A stretch of 64,000 bases of DNA, from positions 14,975 through 78,974 of the forward strand of contig JAWXCI010000010.1 of assembly GCA_034408895.1 (NCBI GenBank), read 5' to 3'. This DNA comes from UBA4660 sp034408895 (GTDB lineage Bacteria > Bacteroidota > Bacteroidia > Flavobacteriales_D > Sanyastnellaceae). The position numbers and the translations under genes are program-made. How positions within the stretch are numbered: position 1 is the first letter of the stretch; each line of letters starts with the position of its first letter. The notes under the pieces were generated by a model. It was not told where the DNA came from, searched no databases, and saw only the letters and a program-made list of their open reading frames with translations. Shown here in pieces: positions 1 through 9,080 of this stretch.

Positions 1-132
1 GGATTAGTCAATGGTTTTCTCTTTTCGGTTTTGACTGAATGCCAACTTCAGGCAAGACAACTGGAAGTTTATGATAAAATTTTCCTTCAGAACCTTTCAG
101 TTCGTCTTGCGATGTTTACAACGTCTGGATAG
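1..132 (+). CDS. possible 3' end of a gene entering the window
   Basis: Reading frame 1 is open from the window edge for 43 codons and stops at a TAG at 130-132. The encoded tail has a charged amphipathic look (ECQLQARQLEVYDKIF) that could be the last helix of a protein. No family is recognised, and an open stretch of this length occurs often by chance. It is recorded only because no other gene explains these bases. Confidence 0.25.
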   Translation, partial: GLVNGFLFSVLTECQLQARQLEVYDKIFLQNLSVRLAMFTTSG

Positions 133-247
133 AAACCAATGCGACACCCGCAGGGTCAACTGTCGAAATACTCTTGTCATTGACACTGGACCGAATTTCC
201 AATCTCTTAATAGAATCGGCTTAATTTGTTCCCGACTTTCGACCCGA

Positions 248-3200
248 ATGAAATTGCTTTTGACAAAACAATCTTTTTTGAGCTTTGTGATTGCCGTTGT
301 TGCAATCCTTGCTGTGCACATTACCAGCGCCCAAATTGTATCCGACAATTTTAATGATGGAGACTTCACCACCGGAACATTGTGGGAAGGAACCACCGAC
401 AATTTCATCGTGAATCCCGATGCCCAGCTTCAACTCAATGACGATGTAGCGGCACAATCTTATCTCACTACTTCATTCACATCCACATCGCTCGACAATA
501 AAGAATGGCGCATTTGGGTGAAGCAAAGTTTTGCGGGGAGCGATAACAACCAATCAAGAATTTACATTGCTGCTTCAGGAAATGTGTTGAGTTATTCAGG
601 AAGCGGAACCGCTGGTGTGCAAGGATATTTTCTCAAACTTGGAGAAGCCGGAACTGCTGATGTGATAAAATTCTGTCGCGATGATGGTGCAGGAAGTGTG
701 GTGGAGTTGATGGCCGGAACGACTAACATCTCTTCTTCGGTTGAAATGTTCATTAAAGTGATTCGCGATGGCGCGGGTAACTGGAACATGTATTCCTCCG
801 ATGATGGCGTGAGCTATTCATTGGAGGCAACAGTAAACGACACTGCATATTCTTCATGCACAACTTTCGGAATGGTGTGTACATACACAGCTTCCAATGC
901 CGACAACTTTTTCTTTGATGATATTTATTTCGGAGACATTGTGGTTGATACAACTCCTCCAGAAATTATTTCCGCAACTGCGACCTCATCCACTACGGTT
1001 GACGTTCTTTTCAATGAACAGGTTGATGAACTGACTGGAGAAACCAGCACCTTTTACACCATTGCCGGAATCGGCACAGCAACCAATGCCGCGCGCGATG
1101 ATGTGAATAATGCGCTCGTTCATCTCACATTCGGAACTGCATTTACTGCGAATGTGACTTCCACTTTGCAAGAGATTGACGTAGAGGATTTGAATGGAAA
1201 TTCTTCCAATGGTTCCTCCGCTGACTTTATGTGGTTTGTTCCCGCCACAGCTTCTTTCCGTAATGTTGTTTTCAACGAGGTATTTGCTGATCCTACACCG
1301 GTTGTTGGATTACCTGATGCTGAGTTTGTAGAGTTGTTCAATGCAGGTGATGAAGCATTTGATTTGAGTGATTGGCAATTTGTGAATTCAACTACTGCGA
1401 AAACACTTCCATCATTCGCACTTGCTCCCGGTGCATTTGTGGTTTTGTGTGAAGATGATTTTGTGACAGAGTTTCCCGATGCAATCGGGATTTCCTCCTT
1501 CACTGCGCTGAGTAATGAAGGTGATTCACTCACTCTGATTGACAACAACGGAAACATCATTGACATTCTTGTTTATAGCGTTGATTGGTTCGACACACCG
1601 GAAAAGTCTGAGGGTGGATGGACACTAGAACAAATCAATCCGGCATTGCCCTGTATGACTGCGAGCAACTGGAGTGAATCGCAAAACATAAACGGAGGAA
1701 CACCCGCGGCACAGAACTCTGTTTTCAATTCATCTCCCGATGTGGTGGCGCCCACTGTCGTTGCATGGGGCATTGCAGACTTGAATCACATCTATGTTCA
1801 ATTCTCGGAAACGATGGACACAACGGGATATTCATCACCATCATGGGAGTTTATTCCATTCAGCAGTGTGTTCAACAGTGTGTGGAATTCTGCACTCGAT
1901 GGAGTGACAATGGAAGTACAATTTCCTCTGAACCCGCCAGGAGCATGGCAATTATTTGTGAATGGAATTTCCGATTGCAGTGGAAATGAAATACAGTTTG
2001 TGACACTCGATTTTTTTGCAGCATTCAGCCCGCAAGTGGGCGACATCATCATCAATGAAATAATGCCCGATCCCGATCCCCCGATACTCATGCCCAATGC
2101 TGAGTATGTGGAGCTGTATAACAAAAGCCTGAGCCAACTTGATCTGAAAGGGGTGATGTTGAATGATGAAATAATTGATGAACAGGTGTTGATTGAACCG
2201 AACGATTATATCATCATCGCTGACCAAAGCAACGCAGTTGCATTTCTTGCTTACGATAAAAAAGTATTCATTGAAAATTTCTCTGGTCTCACCAACACAG
2301 GAGCAACACTCACGCTGAAAGATGCTGATGGAAATATCCTTGATGAAGTTTCATACACCGACCAATGGTATCATGACATTAACAAAAACGATGGCGGATG
2401 GTCGCTCGAACTCATCAACCCCAACGACCCGTGCAGCAACGAAGACAACTGGAGAGCGAGCGTTGATTCACGCGGAGGCACTGCGGGTGAAGTCAATTCC
2501 GTTTTGGATGAAACACCGGACTCTTCGCCACCACAATTATTATATGTGTTGAATGAACCGCAGGAACACGTCACGCTGGTTTTTGATGAACCCATTGATG
2601 AATCTTCACTTGCCGGATTGAGTTGGACAGTGAATGGCGAAGTGTTCAATTCTCCAAGTGCATTCTTGTGGGGAGAATCCAGCGAACAGGTTATCATTCA
2701 ATATGGTGAAATGGAAGCAGGCATGATTTACGCCTTTGAGTTATTTGGGTTAAACGATTGTTGGAGTAACAGTGCCGGGCTTGTCACGGGACAATTTGCG
2801 TTAGGGCAGGAACCTGAAGTTGGTGGCATCATCATCAATGAAATTCTTTTTAATCCATTTGATGGAGGATATGATTTTGTAGAGATTTACAATCGCTCTG
2901 TACTACCAATTTCTCTGGCCGATTGGCGAATCGCGAACGGTGAAAACAATGTTCCGGATGTTTCAGAAATCATCACCGAACTCAACTATGTGTTGTTGCC
3001 CGGTGAATATCTCGTGCTGACTGCTGACGGAAGTTTGCTTCCTGAATTTTATCCTTTTACAAAAACCAATCGGATTTGGGAAGTGGAAAGCTTGCCGACA
3101 TACAATGTACAAGCAGGCGAAGTTTTTCTGCTTATGCCCACTCTTGCAACCAGCGACTATTTCACTTACAACGATGCCATGCACTTTGCATTGCTCAACT

Positions 3201-3661
3201 CAAACGATGGTGTTTCACTCGAACGCATTGACGCATTTCGCCCAAGTGATGATGACACGAATTGGCATAGCGCTGCCGAATCGCAAGGCTTTGCAACTCC
3301 CGGTTACATCAACTCACAAACGTTCTTCGGTGATTTTAACCCAGAAGGAATTTCTATTGAGCCTGAAATTTTCTCACCTGACAATGATGGCTACAACGAT
3401 GTGGTAACCATTCATTACAGCGATGACACACCAGGACTTGTGGCGAACATCTACATCTTCGATAGTGAAGGAAGAGAAATACGCCACCTCACCAAAAATG
3501 AATTACTAGGTACCAACACATCTGTCAGTTGGGATGGTACCACAGACGAAAAACAACTTGCCCCAATCGGCATTTACATCATCTACTTCGAAGTTTTTTC
3601 CACAGATGGAACTGTGATGAAACACAAAGAGACTTGTGTGCTTGCACACAAGTTGAATTGA
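248..3661 (+). CDS. secreted multi-domain protein with three lamin tail domains and a FlgD-like C-terminal domain
   Basis: Predicted secreted protein of 1,137 residues. The start chosen is the ATG at 248, because it opens directly onto a signal peptide (MKLLLTKQSF, hydrophobic core, cleavage near TSAQ). An in-frame extension to 71 would bury that signal. After an N-terminal beta-rich, lectin-like region (about 30-235) and an Ig-like module beginning DTTPPEIISA, three lamin-tail domains follow at about 340, 600 and 860, each opening with a (V/I)xxNEx(F/M/L) strand and containing a (F/Y)VE(L/I)(F/Y)N element. The last 100 residues (FSPDNDGYNDVV, WDGTTD, PIGIYIIYF) form a FlgD/CHU-type Ig fold of the kind found at the C-terminus of type IX secretion cargo. 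Lamin-tail modules are common in Bacteroidota surface proteins; the ligand is unknown. It stands alone upstream of the DUF4271-hemD block. Confidence 0.8.
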   Translation: MKLLLTKQSFLSFVIAVVAILAVHITSAQIVSDNFNDGDFTTGTLWEGTTDNFIVNPDAQLQLNDDVAAQSYLTTSFTSTSLDNKEWRIWVKQSFAGSDNNQSRIYIAASGNVLSYSGSGTAGVQGYFLKLGEAGTADVIKFCRDDGAGSVVELMAGTTNISSSVEMFIKVIRDGAGNWNMYSSDDGVSYSLEATVNDTAYSSCTTFGMVCTYTASNADNFFFDDIYFGDIVVDTTPPEIISATATSSTTVDVLFNEQVDELTGETSTFYTIAGIGTATNAARDDVNNALVHLTFGTAFTANVTSTLQEIDVEDLNGNSSNGSSADFMWFVPATASFRNVVFNEVFADPTPVVGLPDAEFVELFNAGDEAFDLSDWQFVNSTTAKTLPSFALAPGAFVVLCEDDFVTEFPDAIGISSFTALSNEGDSLTLIDNNGNIIDILVYSVDWFDTPEKSEGGWTLEQINPALPCMTASNWSESQNINGGTPAAQNSVFNSSPDVVAPTVVAWGIADLNHIYVQFSETMDTTGYSSPSWEFIPFSSVFNSVWNSALDGVTMEVQFPLNPPGAWQLFVNGISDCSGNEIQFVTLDFFAAFSPQVGDIIINEIMPDPDPPILMPNAEYVELYNKSLSQLDLKGVMLNDEIIDEQVLIEPNDYIIIADQSNAVAFLAYDKKVFIENFSGLTNTGATLTLKDADGNILDEVSYTDQWYHDINKNDGGWSLELINPNDPCSNEDNWRASVDSRGGTAGEVNSVLDETPDSSPPQLLYVLNEPQEHVTLVFDEPIDESSLAGLSWTVNGEVFNSPSAFLWGESSEQVIIQYGEMEAGMIYAFELFGLNDCWSNSAGLVTGQFALGQEPEVGGIIINEILFNPFDGGYDFVEIYNRSVLPISLADWRIANGENNVPDVSEIITELNYVLLPGEYLVLTADGSLLPEFYPFTKTNRIWEVESLPTYNVQAGEVFLLMPTLATSDYFTYNDAMHFALLNSNDGVSLERIDAFRPSDDDTNWHSAAESQGFATPGYINSQTFFGDFNPEGISIEPEIFSPDNDGYNDVVTIHYSDDTPGLVANIYIFDSEGREIRHLTKNELLGTNTSVSWDGTTDEKQLAPIGIYIIYFEVFSTDGTVMKHKETCVLAHKLN

Positions 3662-3745
3662 ATCCCCCCGGTTGAAAACGTTTGAGGCTCTTCTCATTTC
3701 TCCTCAGGATGTCATTTTAGTTTCGGCTCCGCAAAATTTAAAAGG

Positions 3746-4411
3746 GTGGAAATTATAGAACGTCCAGCAACACAGCTAGCCGAACAATGGATGGCCCCTG
3801 TCTTCCTGTTTATCTTGGTAATAATTGCCTGGGCCAGGTGGCGCCACCCAGGTTACTTCACACGGCTGCTCAATGCATTCGTTAATTCCAGGATACTGCG
3901 TCAAGTGATGCGCGAGGAGTCGGTAGATACACGCCAAAACTTCCTGTTCACTCTTGTCTTTTGTCTCGTCATGGGGTTGTTCCTGTTTGCAACGGCTAAA
4001 GTTTTCCTGATCAACATATGGGGCTTGACGGGCTTCTTGCTTTTTCTATTGCTCACTGCTTTGCCTGCCGTTGTTTACACCATAAAATCTTTTTTCATAC
4101 GCACCGTCAAGGTAATCAGCGATGGAGATTTCAGCCTTGATCAATACCTCTGCAATGTGTTTCTGATTAACCGCATGGTCGCTCTGGTGCTGCTTCCATG
4201 TGTCTTGATTTTATGTTACACTAACCTGGAAAATGTGTACCTGTCCATCTGGATTTACTGGGCAATTTTGGGCTCATTCTGGCTTTATCGTTTATTCCGG
4301 GGAACTATGGGAGCGCTGGAATCAAAAGTGCCTCTGTTTTACATCTTCTTCTACATTTGCAACTTTGAAATTTTGCCGGCAATCATTTGTTTGCGGTTCA
4401 TCATCCCCTAG
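3746..4411 (+). CDS. DUF4271 family membrane protein
   Basis: Integral membrane protein of 221 residues with about six hydrophobic segments. The first is at about 16-33, the next two at about 75-115, and the rest in the C-terminal half. It matches the DUF4271 family, which has no assigned biochemical function and in Bacteroidota is regularly found just upstream of hemD, as here. The start is a GTG at 3746. An ATG at 3791 would also work but would cut into the first hydrophobic segment. The gene begins a same-strand block with hemD, rnpA and the S41 protease, although a terminator separates hemD from rnpA. A role near the membrane in tetrapyrrole metabolism is only suggested by the neighbourhood. 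Confidence 0.75.
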   Translation: MEIIERPATQLAEQWMAPVFLFILVIIAWARWRHPGYFTRLLNAFVNSRILRQVMREESVDTRQNFLFTLVFCLVMGLFLFATAKVFLINIWGLTGFLLFLLLTALPAVVYTIKSFFIRTVKVISDGDFSLDQYLCNVFLINRMVALVLLPCVLILCYTNLENVYLSIWIYWAILGSFWLYRLFRGTMGALESKVPLFYIFFYICNFEILPAIICLRFIIP

Positions 4412-4468
4412 CCACTTGGTTGTCTGTTTAGCCCAGGTCGCACAATCTATACAAAGCAGGAGCCTTTC

Positions 4469-5215
4469 ATGAGCGAAAAGATCAAGACCATTCTTATTAC
4501 CCAGCAGGATCCTGGCACGGAAAAAAACCCCTACGTTGAACTTGCTAAAAAGTACAAACTGAAGATTGACTACCGTCCATTCATTCATGTTGAAGGGGTG
4601 GAATCGTTGGACTTTCGTCAGCAGCGCGTCAATATACTTGAGCACGGTGCGGTGATTTTCACCAGCCGTAATGCCGTGGATCACTACTTCCGGCTGGCCA
4701 AAGAACTGCGTGCCATTATACCGGAAAGCATGAAATACTTCTGCATGTCCGAAGCTATTGCCTATTACCTCCAGAAGTACATCCAATTTCGCAAACGAAA
4801 AATTTTCTTTGGACAGAGCACGTTCAATGACCTGATGGGTCTCATCAGAAAACACAAACAGGAAAAATTCTTGCTTCCCTGTTCTGATTTGTTGAAACCG
4901 TCCATCCCAGACACACTCAAAAAAGAAAAAATTATTTTCAGCAAAGCCGTGATGTATAAAACCGTGTGCAGCAACCTGGGCGATTTGGCCGATGTGAAAT
5001 ACGACATGCTCTTGTTCTTTAGTCCGGCTGACATTGAATCTCTGTTCAAGAATTTTCCTAAATTCAAACAAGACTCAACCCGCATTGCTGTGTTTGGCCA
5101 AACCACCGCTAAGGCCGTGCAGGATGCCAAATTGCGCATTGATGTGATGGCACCCACCCCCAAGGCACCTTCCATGTCCATGGCGCTCGAACAATACATC
5201 AGGGAAAACAGGTAA
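4469..5215 (+). CDS. hemD: uroporphyrinogen-III synthase
   Basis: Predicted cytosolic enzyme of haem synthesis that closes hydroxymethylbilane to uroporphyrinogen III. The 248 residues show the two-lobed HemD pattern: an N-terminal lobe (KTILITQQDPG, then FTSRNAVDHYFRLA at about 69-82, the family's conserved S-x-N segment) and a C-terminal lobe (YDMLLFFSPADIESL at about 180, then VFGQTTAKAVQD at about 208). HemD proteins are very divergent, so the call rests on length, these segments and the DUF4271 neighbour. Haem is needed by the cbb3 oxidase encoded later in the window. A terminator follows at 5235-5270. A 249-codon antisense frame (4322-5071) is a shadow of this gene. Confidence 0.78.
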   Translation: MSEKIKTILITQQDPGTEKNPYVELAKKYKLKIDYRPFIHVEGVESLDFRQQRVNILEHGAVIFTSRNAVDHYFRLAKELRAIIPESMKYFCMSEAIAYYLQKYIQFRKRKIFFGQSTFNDLMGLIRKHKQEKFLLPCSDLLKPSIPDTLKKEKIIFSKAVMYKTVCSNLGDLADVKYDMLLFFSPADIESLFKNFPKFKQDSTRIAVFGQTTAKAVQDAKLRIDVMAPTPKAPSMSMALEQYIRENR

Positions 5216-5234
5216 AAAATTCCGTCCGGCTGAT

Positions 5235-5270
5235 GAAGGGTCTTGAAACATCATGACCCTTCTTTATTTT
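5235..5270 (+). terminator. rho-independent terminator after hemD
   Basis: A perfect 8-bp inverted repeat, GAAGGGTC (5235-5242) and GACCCTTC (5255-5262), with a 12-nt loop is followed by TTTATTTT. It lies 20 bases after the hemD stop. An in-frame ATG for rnpA at 5253 falls inside this hairpin, which argues for the later rnpA start. Confidence 0.75.
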
Positions 5271-5300
5271 CAAAAATCACTATTCGGTTTTAGTTGCCAC

Positions 5301-5726
5301 ATGATAATTACCTCTAGAAATACTGATCAAGGCTTGGGCAAGGAAGAAAGGCTGAGCCGGAAAAAAATCATTGAAGCTGTTTTTGAAAGTGGTGAAAGCA
5401 TTAAAACAACATCGTTCGTTCTTCTTTACCAATTCGTGGAAATTCCAGGAACATTTCCTGCACAAGTATTGTTTAGCGCAAGCAAGAAACTTTACAAAGC
5501 AGCCCATGACAGGAACCGGGTAAGGCGGCTGATGCGCGAAGCTTACCGCAAACAAAAATGGAAGCATTACCTTGCACTGGAGGAGCAGCAGCAACAGGCA
5601 GCACTGCTCTTTATTTTTACCGGCAGACAACTGCCCGACCATGAATATGTGTTTGGCAAAATATCTGAACTCATAAAACGTTTCATCCAAAAAATCCCAC
5701 TTTCAGAATCCAATAAAAAATCATGA
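5301..5726 (+). CDS. rnpA: ribonuclease P protein component
   Basis: Protein subunit of RNase P, which helps the catalytic RNA remove 5' leaders from precursor tRNAs. The signature basic helix is clear (DRNRVRRLMREAYR, about residues 71-84), preceded by LGKEERLSRKKII, the family's usual N-terminal motif. The start is placed at the ATG at 5301 (MIITSRNTDQ), giving 141 residues. The longer frame from 5253 would start within the hemD terminator. The stop overlaps the start of the S41 protease gene (ATGA), so the two are co-translated. rnpA is not next to rpmH here, unlike in many other phyla. Confidence 0.9.
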   Translation: MIITSRNTDQGLGKEERLSRKKIIEAVFESGESIKTTSFVLLYQFVEIPGTFPAQVLFSASKKLYKAAHDRNRVRRLMREAYRKQKWKHYLALEEQQQQAALLFIFTGRQLPDHEYVFGKISELIKRFIQKIPLSESNKKS

Positions 5727-7402
5727 ACATTAAAAAAGCAATCATCACCTCTCCGAAGAAACTTATGATCGCGCTGGTGTGTGCCGGTGTATTATTTACA
5801 GGCATGAGGGTGACCGAAGACTACTTCGAAATTTCCAAAAACATGGAAATTTTCACTTCGCTTTACAAGGAATTGAACATCTATTACGTGGACGAAACCA
5901 AACCCGGTGCCCTGATGAAAAGTGGGATTGATGCTATGCTAAAATCGCTCGATCCCTACACCGTTTATTATCCGGAATCGAAAATTGAGGACTACCGATT
6001 TATGACCACAGGGCAATATGGAGGAATAGGTGCGTTGGTAAATACCATTGATGGAAAAATAACGATTGCGGAACCCCAGCAGGGATTCGCTGCCGCAAAA
6101 GCGGGGCTGCTTGCCGGTGATGTAATCGTGAAGATTGATGGCAAAACCGTGGCTGGCAAAACGGTGGACGACCTGAGCGACTTCCTTACCGGACAGCCGG
6201 GAACCGAAGTGGAACTTGAAATACAACGACCCGGTGAACCGGTAACGCGAACATTTAAAGTGAAGCGTGAAGAAATCAAGATTCCTGATGTCCCTTACTT
6301 CGATATGCTCAACGATGAAACGGGCTATATCCAGCTTACAGGATTTACACAGACCGCCAGCAGCGATGTGCGCAACGCCTTCAACAACCTTAAAGGAAGA
6401 GGAATGCAGGAATTGATTCTGGACCTGCGCGGCAATGGTGGAGGCTTACTTCGCGAGGCGGTCAACATCGTAAACTTCTTTGTTCCGAAAGGAACTGAAA
6501 TAACGAAAACTAAAGGTAAGATTGACGAGTGGAATAAAACCTACTACGCATTGAACGAGCCACTCGATATCCAGATGCCTCTCATCATCTTGGTTGATGC
6601 CATGAGTGCATCGGCCAGCGAAGTGGTGAGCGGAAGTTTGCAGGACCTCGACCGTGCCGTGGTGGCGGGTGAAGAAAGTTTTGGCAAAGGACTCGTGCAA
6701 CAAACGAAAGACCTGGCCTACAACACGAAACTGAAACTTACCATTGCGAAATACTACACACCCTCTGGCCGATGCATACAGCGATTGGATTATTCGCACC
6801 GCGATGAAAAAACCGGAAAGGTGATAGCCGTTTCCGATTCGCTTATCAAACCCTTTAAGACCAAAAACGGAAGAACAGTTTACGATGGACGTGGTGTGGA
6901 TCCTGATGTGGACGTTGAGAATGAGGAAATGAGCAACATACTGGCAGCGCTGGTAGATGAGTGGATCATCTTTCACTATGCCACCCAATTCAGGTCCACA
7001 CATTCAGCCATTGACTCGGCTGATGTTTTTCACCTGACCGATGTGCAATACGATGAGTTCGTGAACTATGCAAAAGGAAAGGAATTTTCATATCACACGC
7101 ATACAGAAGAACTTTTCAAGGAGTTGAAAAAAGTGGCCGGTGAAGAAAAATATTACACCGGTGCCGAAGCGGAATTTGACAAACTCTTCGCACGGATTGA
7201 ACCGCACAAGGAACAGGACCTCATTAAATTCAAGGATCAGATCAAGCTTATGCTTGAAAATGAGATTGTGTCGCGTTACTACCTGCAGACTGGCAGGATT
7301 AAACACGAATTGCCGGTCGATCCTTTGATAAAAAAGGCGTTAAATGTTTTTGACGACACCTATTCATCCTTACTGCAAGGGCCAGCCACCGGAAAGAAAT
7401 AG
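5723..7402 (+). CDS. ctpA: S41 family C-terminal processing protease
   Basis: Carboxy-terminal processing serine protease of 559 residues, expected to be anchored in the inner membrane by its N-terminal segment (about 13-27) with the rest in the periplasm. A PDZ domain (about 85-170, GGIGALV and AAKAGLLAGDVIVKIDG) is followed by the peptidase_S41 core (about 195-400). The catalytic dyad is visible as the SASASE motif (about 295-300, Ser297 by spacing) and the Lys of FGKG (322), 25 residues later as in plant D1 protease. A C-terminal extension of about 150 residues includes charged helices. It overlaps rnpA by four bases. Likely roles are processing or quality control of envelope proteins; the substrates are not evident. 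Confidence 0.92.
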   Translation: MNIKKAIITSPKKLMIALVCAGVLFTGMRVTEDYFEISKNMEIFTSLYKELNIYYVDETKPGALMKSGIDAMLKSLDPYTVYYPESKIEDYRFMTTGQYGGIGALVNTIDGKITIAEPQQGFAAAKAGLLAGDVIVKIDGKTVAGKTVDDLSDFLTGQPGTEVELEIQRPGEPVTRTFKVKREEIKIPDVPYFDMLNDETGYIQLTGFTQTASSDVRNAFNNLKGRGMQELILDLRGNGGGLLREAVNIVNFFVPKGTEITKTKGKIDEWNKTYYALNEPLDIQMPLIILVDAMSASASEVVSGSLQDLDRAVVAGEESFGKGLVQQTKDLAYNTKLKLTIAKYYTPSGRCIQRLDYSHRDEKTGKVIAVSDSLIKPFKTKNGRTVYDGRGVDPDVDVENEEMSNILAALVDEWIIFHYATQFRSTHSAIDSADVFHLTDVQYDEFVNYAKGKEFSYHTHTEELFKELKKVAGEEKYYTGAEAEFDKLFARIEPHKEQDLIKFKDQIKLMLENEIVSRYYLQTGRIKHELPVDPLIKKALNVFDDTYSSLLQGPATGKK

Positions 7403-7454
7403 CCAATTCATCATGTTTTCAAGTTCGCATTTATGAATCCGGAAATCCGTTCTT

Positions 7455-9080
7455 GTGAATAGCGGAATATCAAAACGTGCATACGCCACTCCATTCCTGA
7501 AATTCTGGGATGACCTTATCGGCTTTTGCCAATTCTTCGGGTTGGCTATGTTGATGGTATCCCTTCCGTTTTCCAATTTTTTCATGAGTGTGTTCAGCTT
7601 TTGGCTGGTGGGTGCATGGATGCTTGATGTGGCCACCAACATTAGGCTTGGAAGAGGTGAAAGTGTTAAACAAAGTGCGAAAAAATTTCTTCAGAACGAG
7701 GCCGCAATCATCTTTACTGGCTTATACCTCTTCTTGCTTATCGGCTTGTTTTGGACAGACGATTTCACCTATGCGTGGAAAGACCTGCTGGTGAAATTGC
7801 CTTTGCTCTTCATGCCATTCCTTGTACTCAGCCTTCGGCCAATCGCTGAAAATAAGTTCAGGCTATTGCTTGCAATTTTTATCGCAGCACTTAGTGTTGC
7901 TGCCATCATTTGCCTTATCAATTATGCTGGCTGGCCAGCTAACACTCATGGTGATGTCCGTGAAATTTCCATCTTCATTTCACATATCCGTTTCAGTTTG
8001 CTGCTTGCACTTGGCATTTGCATAGTGCTTATTGTTTTCACGAAAGAAAAAAAATGGCGATTCGTTTCAATCCTCATTGCCCTTTTTTTTCTTTACTTCC
8101 TTTGGGTGATCGAATCTATCACCGGGTTCAGCGTATTGTGCGCTGTGGCTGCCTGGTTTCTCTTTAGCAAAATTTTCAGTTCGCGACTCATGATGATGCG
8201 GTTTGTAGCTTCGGCTTTGCTCATTGGCGGAAGTGTTTCTCTATTGCTCTACCTGAAAAATTGTTACCACAACTATTTCACTGCTGAAATAATTGATTGG
8301 AACCAACTCGAAGAATGGACACCGCGTGGCGAGCAATACGAACATCGCCCGGAGAATCATCAACTGGAAAACGGCCATTACATATTTACTTACATTGCAT
8401 GGGGCGAAGTTTTTTCCGGCTGGAGACAGCGAAGCGCTTTGCATCCCGACAGTGCCGATGCACTCGGCCATCCGGTGAAAGGAACATTGATTCGTTACCT
8501 AACTTCTAAAGGATTAAGAAAAGACCTTGACGGCATTGCGCTTCTTACAGATGATGATGTGCGAAGTATTGAAAGGGGAACAACCAGTGCCCGCCAGCAC
8601 GAAAAAAGTGGCATCCGCAGCCGCATTGATAAAATTCTTTTTGAGTATGACGTGTATCGCAACGGAGGAAACCCTTCCGGACATTCAGTTCTTCAGCGCA
8701 TTGAATTCTGGCGCGTGGCCTGGGCCATCATCACAGAAAATTTCTGGGCGGGCACCGGCACAGGCGATATCAGGAGCGCTTATCAGGCACAGTACGAAAA
8801 AATGAACTCGCGGCTGGATGCAGAGCATCGCTTGAGAGCGCACAATCAATACCTGACTTTTTGGGCCACTCTTGGAATTTTCGGATTGCTGTGGTTCGTT
8901 TGGGTAATAGTTCACCCTGTTGTTTTCGCCAAACGATGGCGCGACCCACTGTTTATGTCGTTCATAATTATTGCAGCCCTTTCATGCCTTGCCGAAGACA
9001 CATTGGAAACGCAGGCCGGTGTCACCTTTTTTGCGTTCATGTTTTCACTGCTGATTGCAAGACCTCTTCCACAAGCCTGA
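7455..9080 (+). CDS. O-antigen ligase-like polytopic membrane protein
   Basis: Polytopic inner-membrane protein of 541 residues with roughly ten hydrophobic segments and a large soluble loop (about 270-420), the layout of the Wzy/WaaL O-antigen ligase family. The conserved late segment is present: FWAGTGTGDIRSAYQ, then RLRAHNQYLTFWATLGIFGL. The GTGxGD and HNxxL elements are typical of the family. These enzymes ligate or polymerise undecaprenyl-linked glycans on the periplasmic face. The start is a GTG at 7455. The 3' end overlaps the convergent GT9 gene by 44 bp. Together with the GT9 and GT2 genes downstream it forms a small envelope-glycan locus. Ligase and polymerase cannot be told apart by sequence. 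Confidence 0.75.
   Translation: MNSGISKRAYATPFLKFWDDLIGFCQFFGLAMLMVSLPFSNFFMSVFSFWLVGAWMLDVATNIRLGRGESVKQSAKKFLQNEAAIIFTGLYLFLLIGLFWTDDFTYAWKDLLVKLPLLFMPFLVLSLRPIAENKFRLLLAIFIAALSVAAIICLINYAGWPANTHGDVREISIFISHIRFSLLLALGICIVLIVFTKEKKWRFVSILIALFFLYFLWVIESITGFSVLCAVAAWFLFSKIFSSRLMMMRFVASALLIGGSVSLLLYLKNCYHNYFTAEIIDWNQLEEWTPRGEQYEHRPENHQLENGHYIFTYIAWGEVFSGWRQRSALHPDSADALGHPVKGTLIRYLTSKGLRKDLDGIALLTDDDVRSIERGTTSARQHEKSGIRSRIDKILFEYDVYRNGGNPSGHSVLQRIEFWRVAWAIITENFWAGTGTGDIRSAYQAQYEKMNSRLDAEHRLRAHNQYLTFWATLGIFGLLWFVWVIVHPVVFAKRWRDPLFMSFIIIAALSCLAEDTLETQAGVTFFAFMFSLLIARPLPQA

Noticed and set aside
71..247. N-terminal extension of the first lamin-tail protein
   Set aside because: It would place 59 Arg-rich residues before a clear signal peptide at 248.
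1474..1490. TCCCGAT-GCA-ATCGGGA in the first gene as a mobile palindrome
   Set aside because: It encodes a conserved-looking stretch (EFPDAIGIS) of a lamin-tail domain, so the symmetry is probably accidental.
4322..5071. A 249-codon antisense frame over hemD
   Set aside because: It mirrors the hemD coding frame, has a Phe/His/Gln-rich composition and no family features; hemD on the plus strand is well supported by context.
5253..5300. Earlier rnpA start
   Set aside because: The ATG lies inside the hemD terminator hairpin, and the added residues are not conserved in RnpA.
6446..7003. A 185-codon antisense frame over ctpA
   Set aside because: Lies entirely opposite the catalytic domain of the S41 protease and shows no recognisable features.
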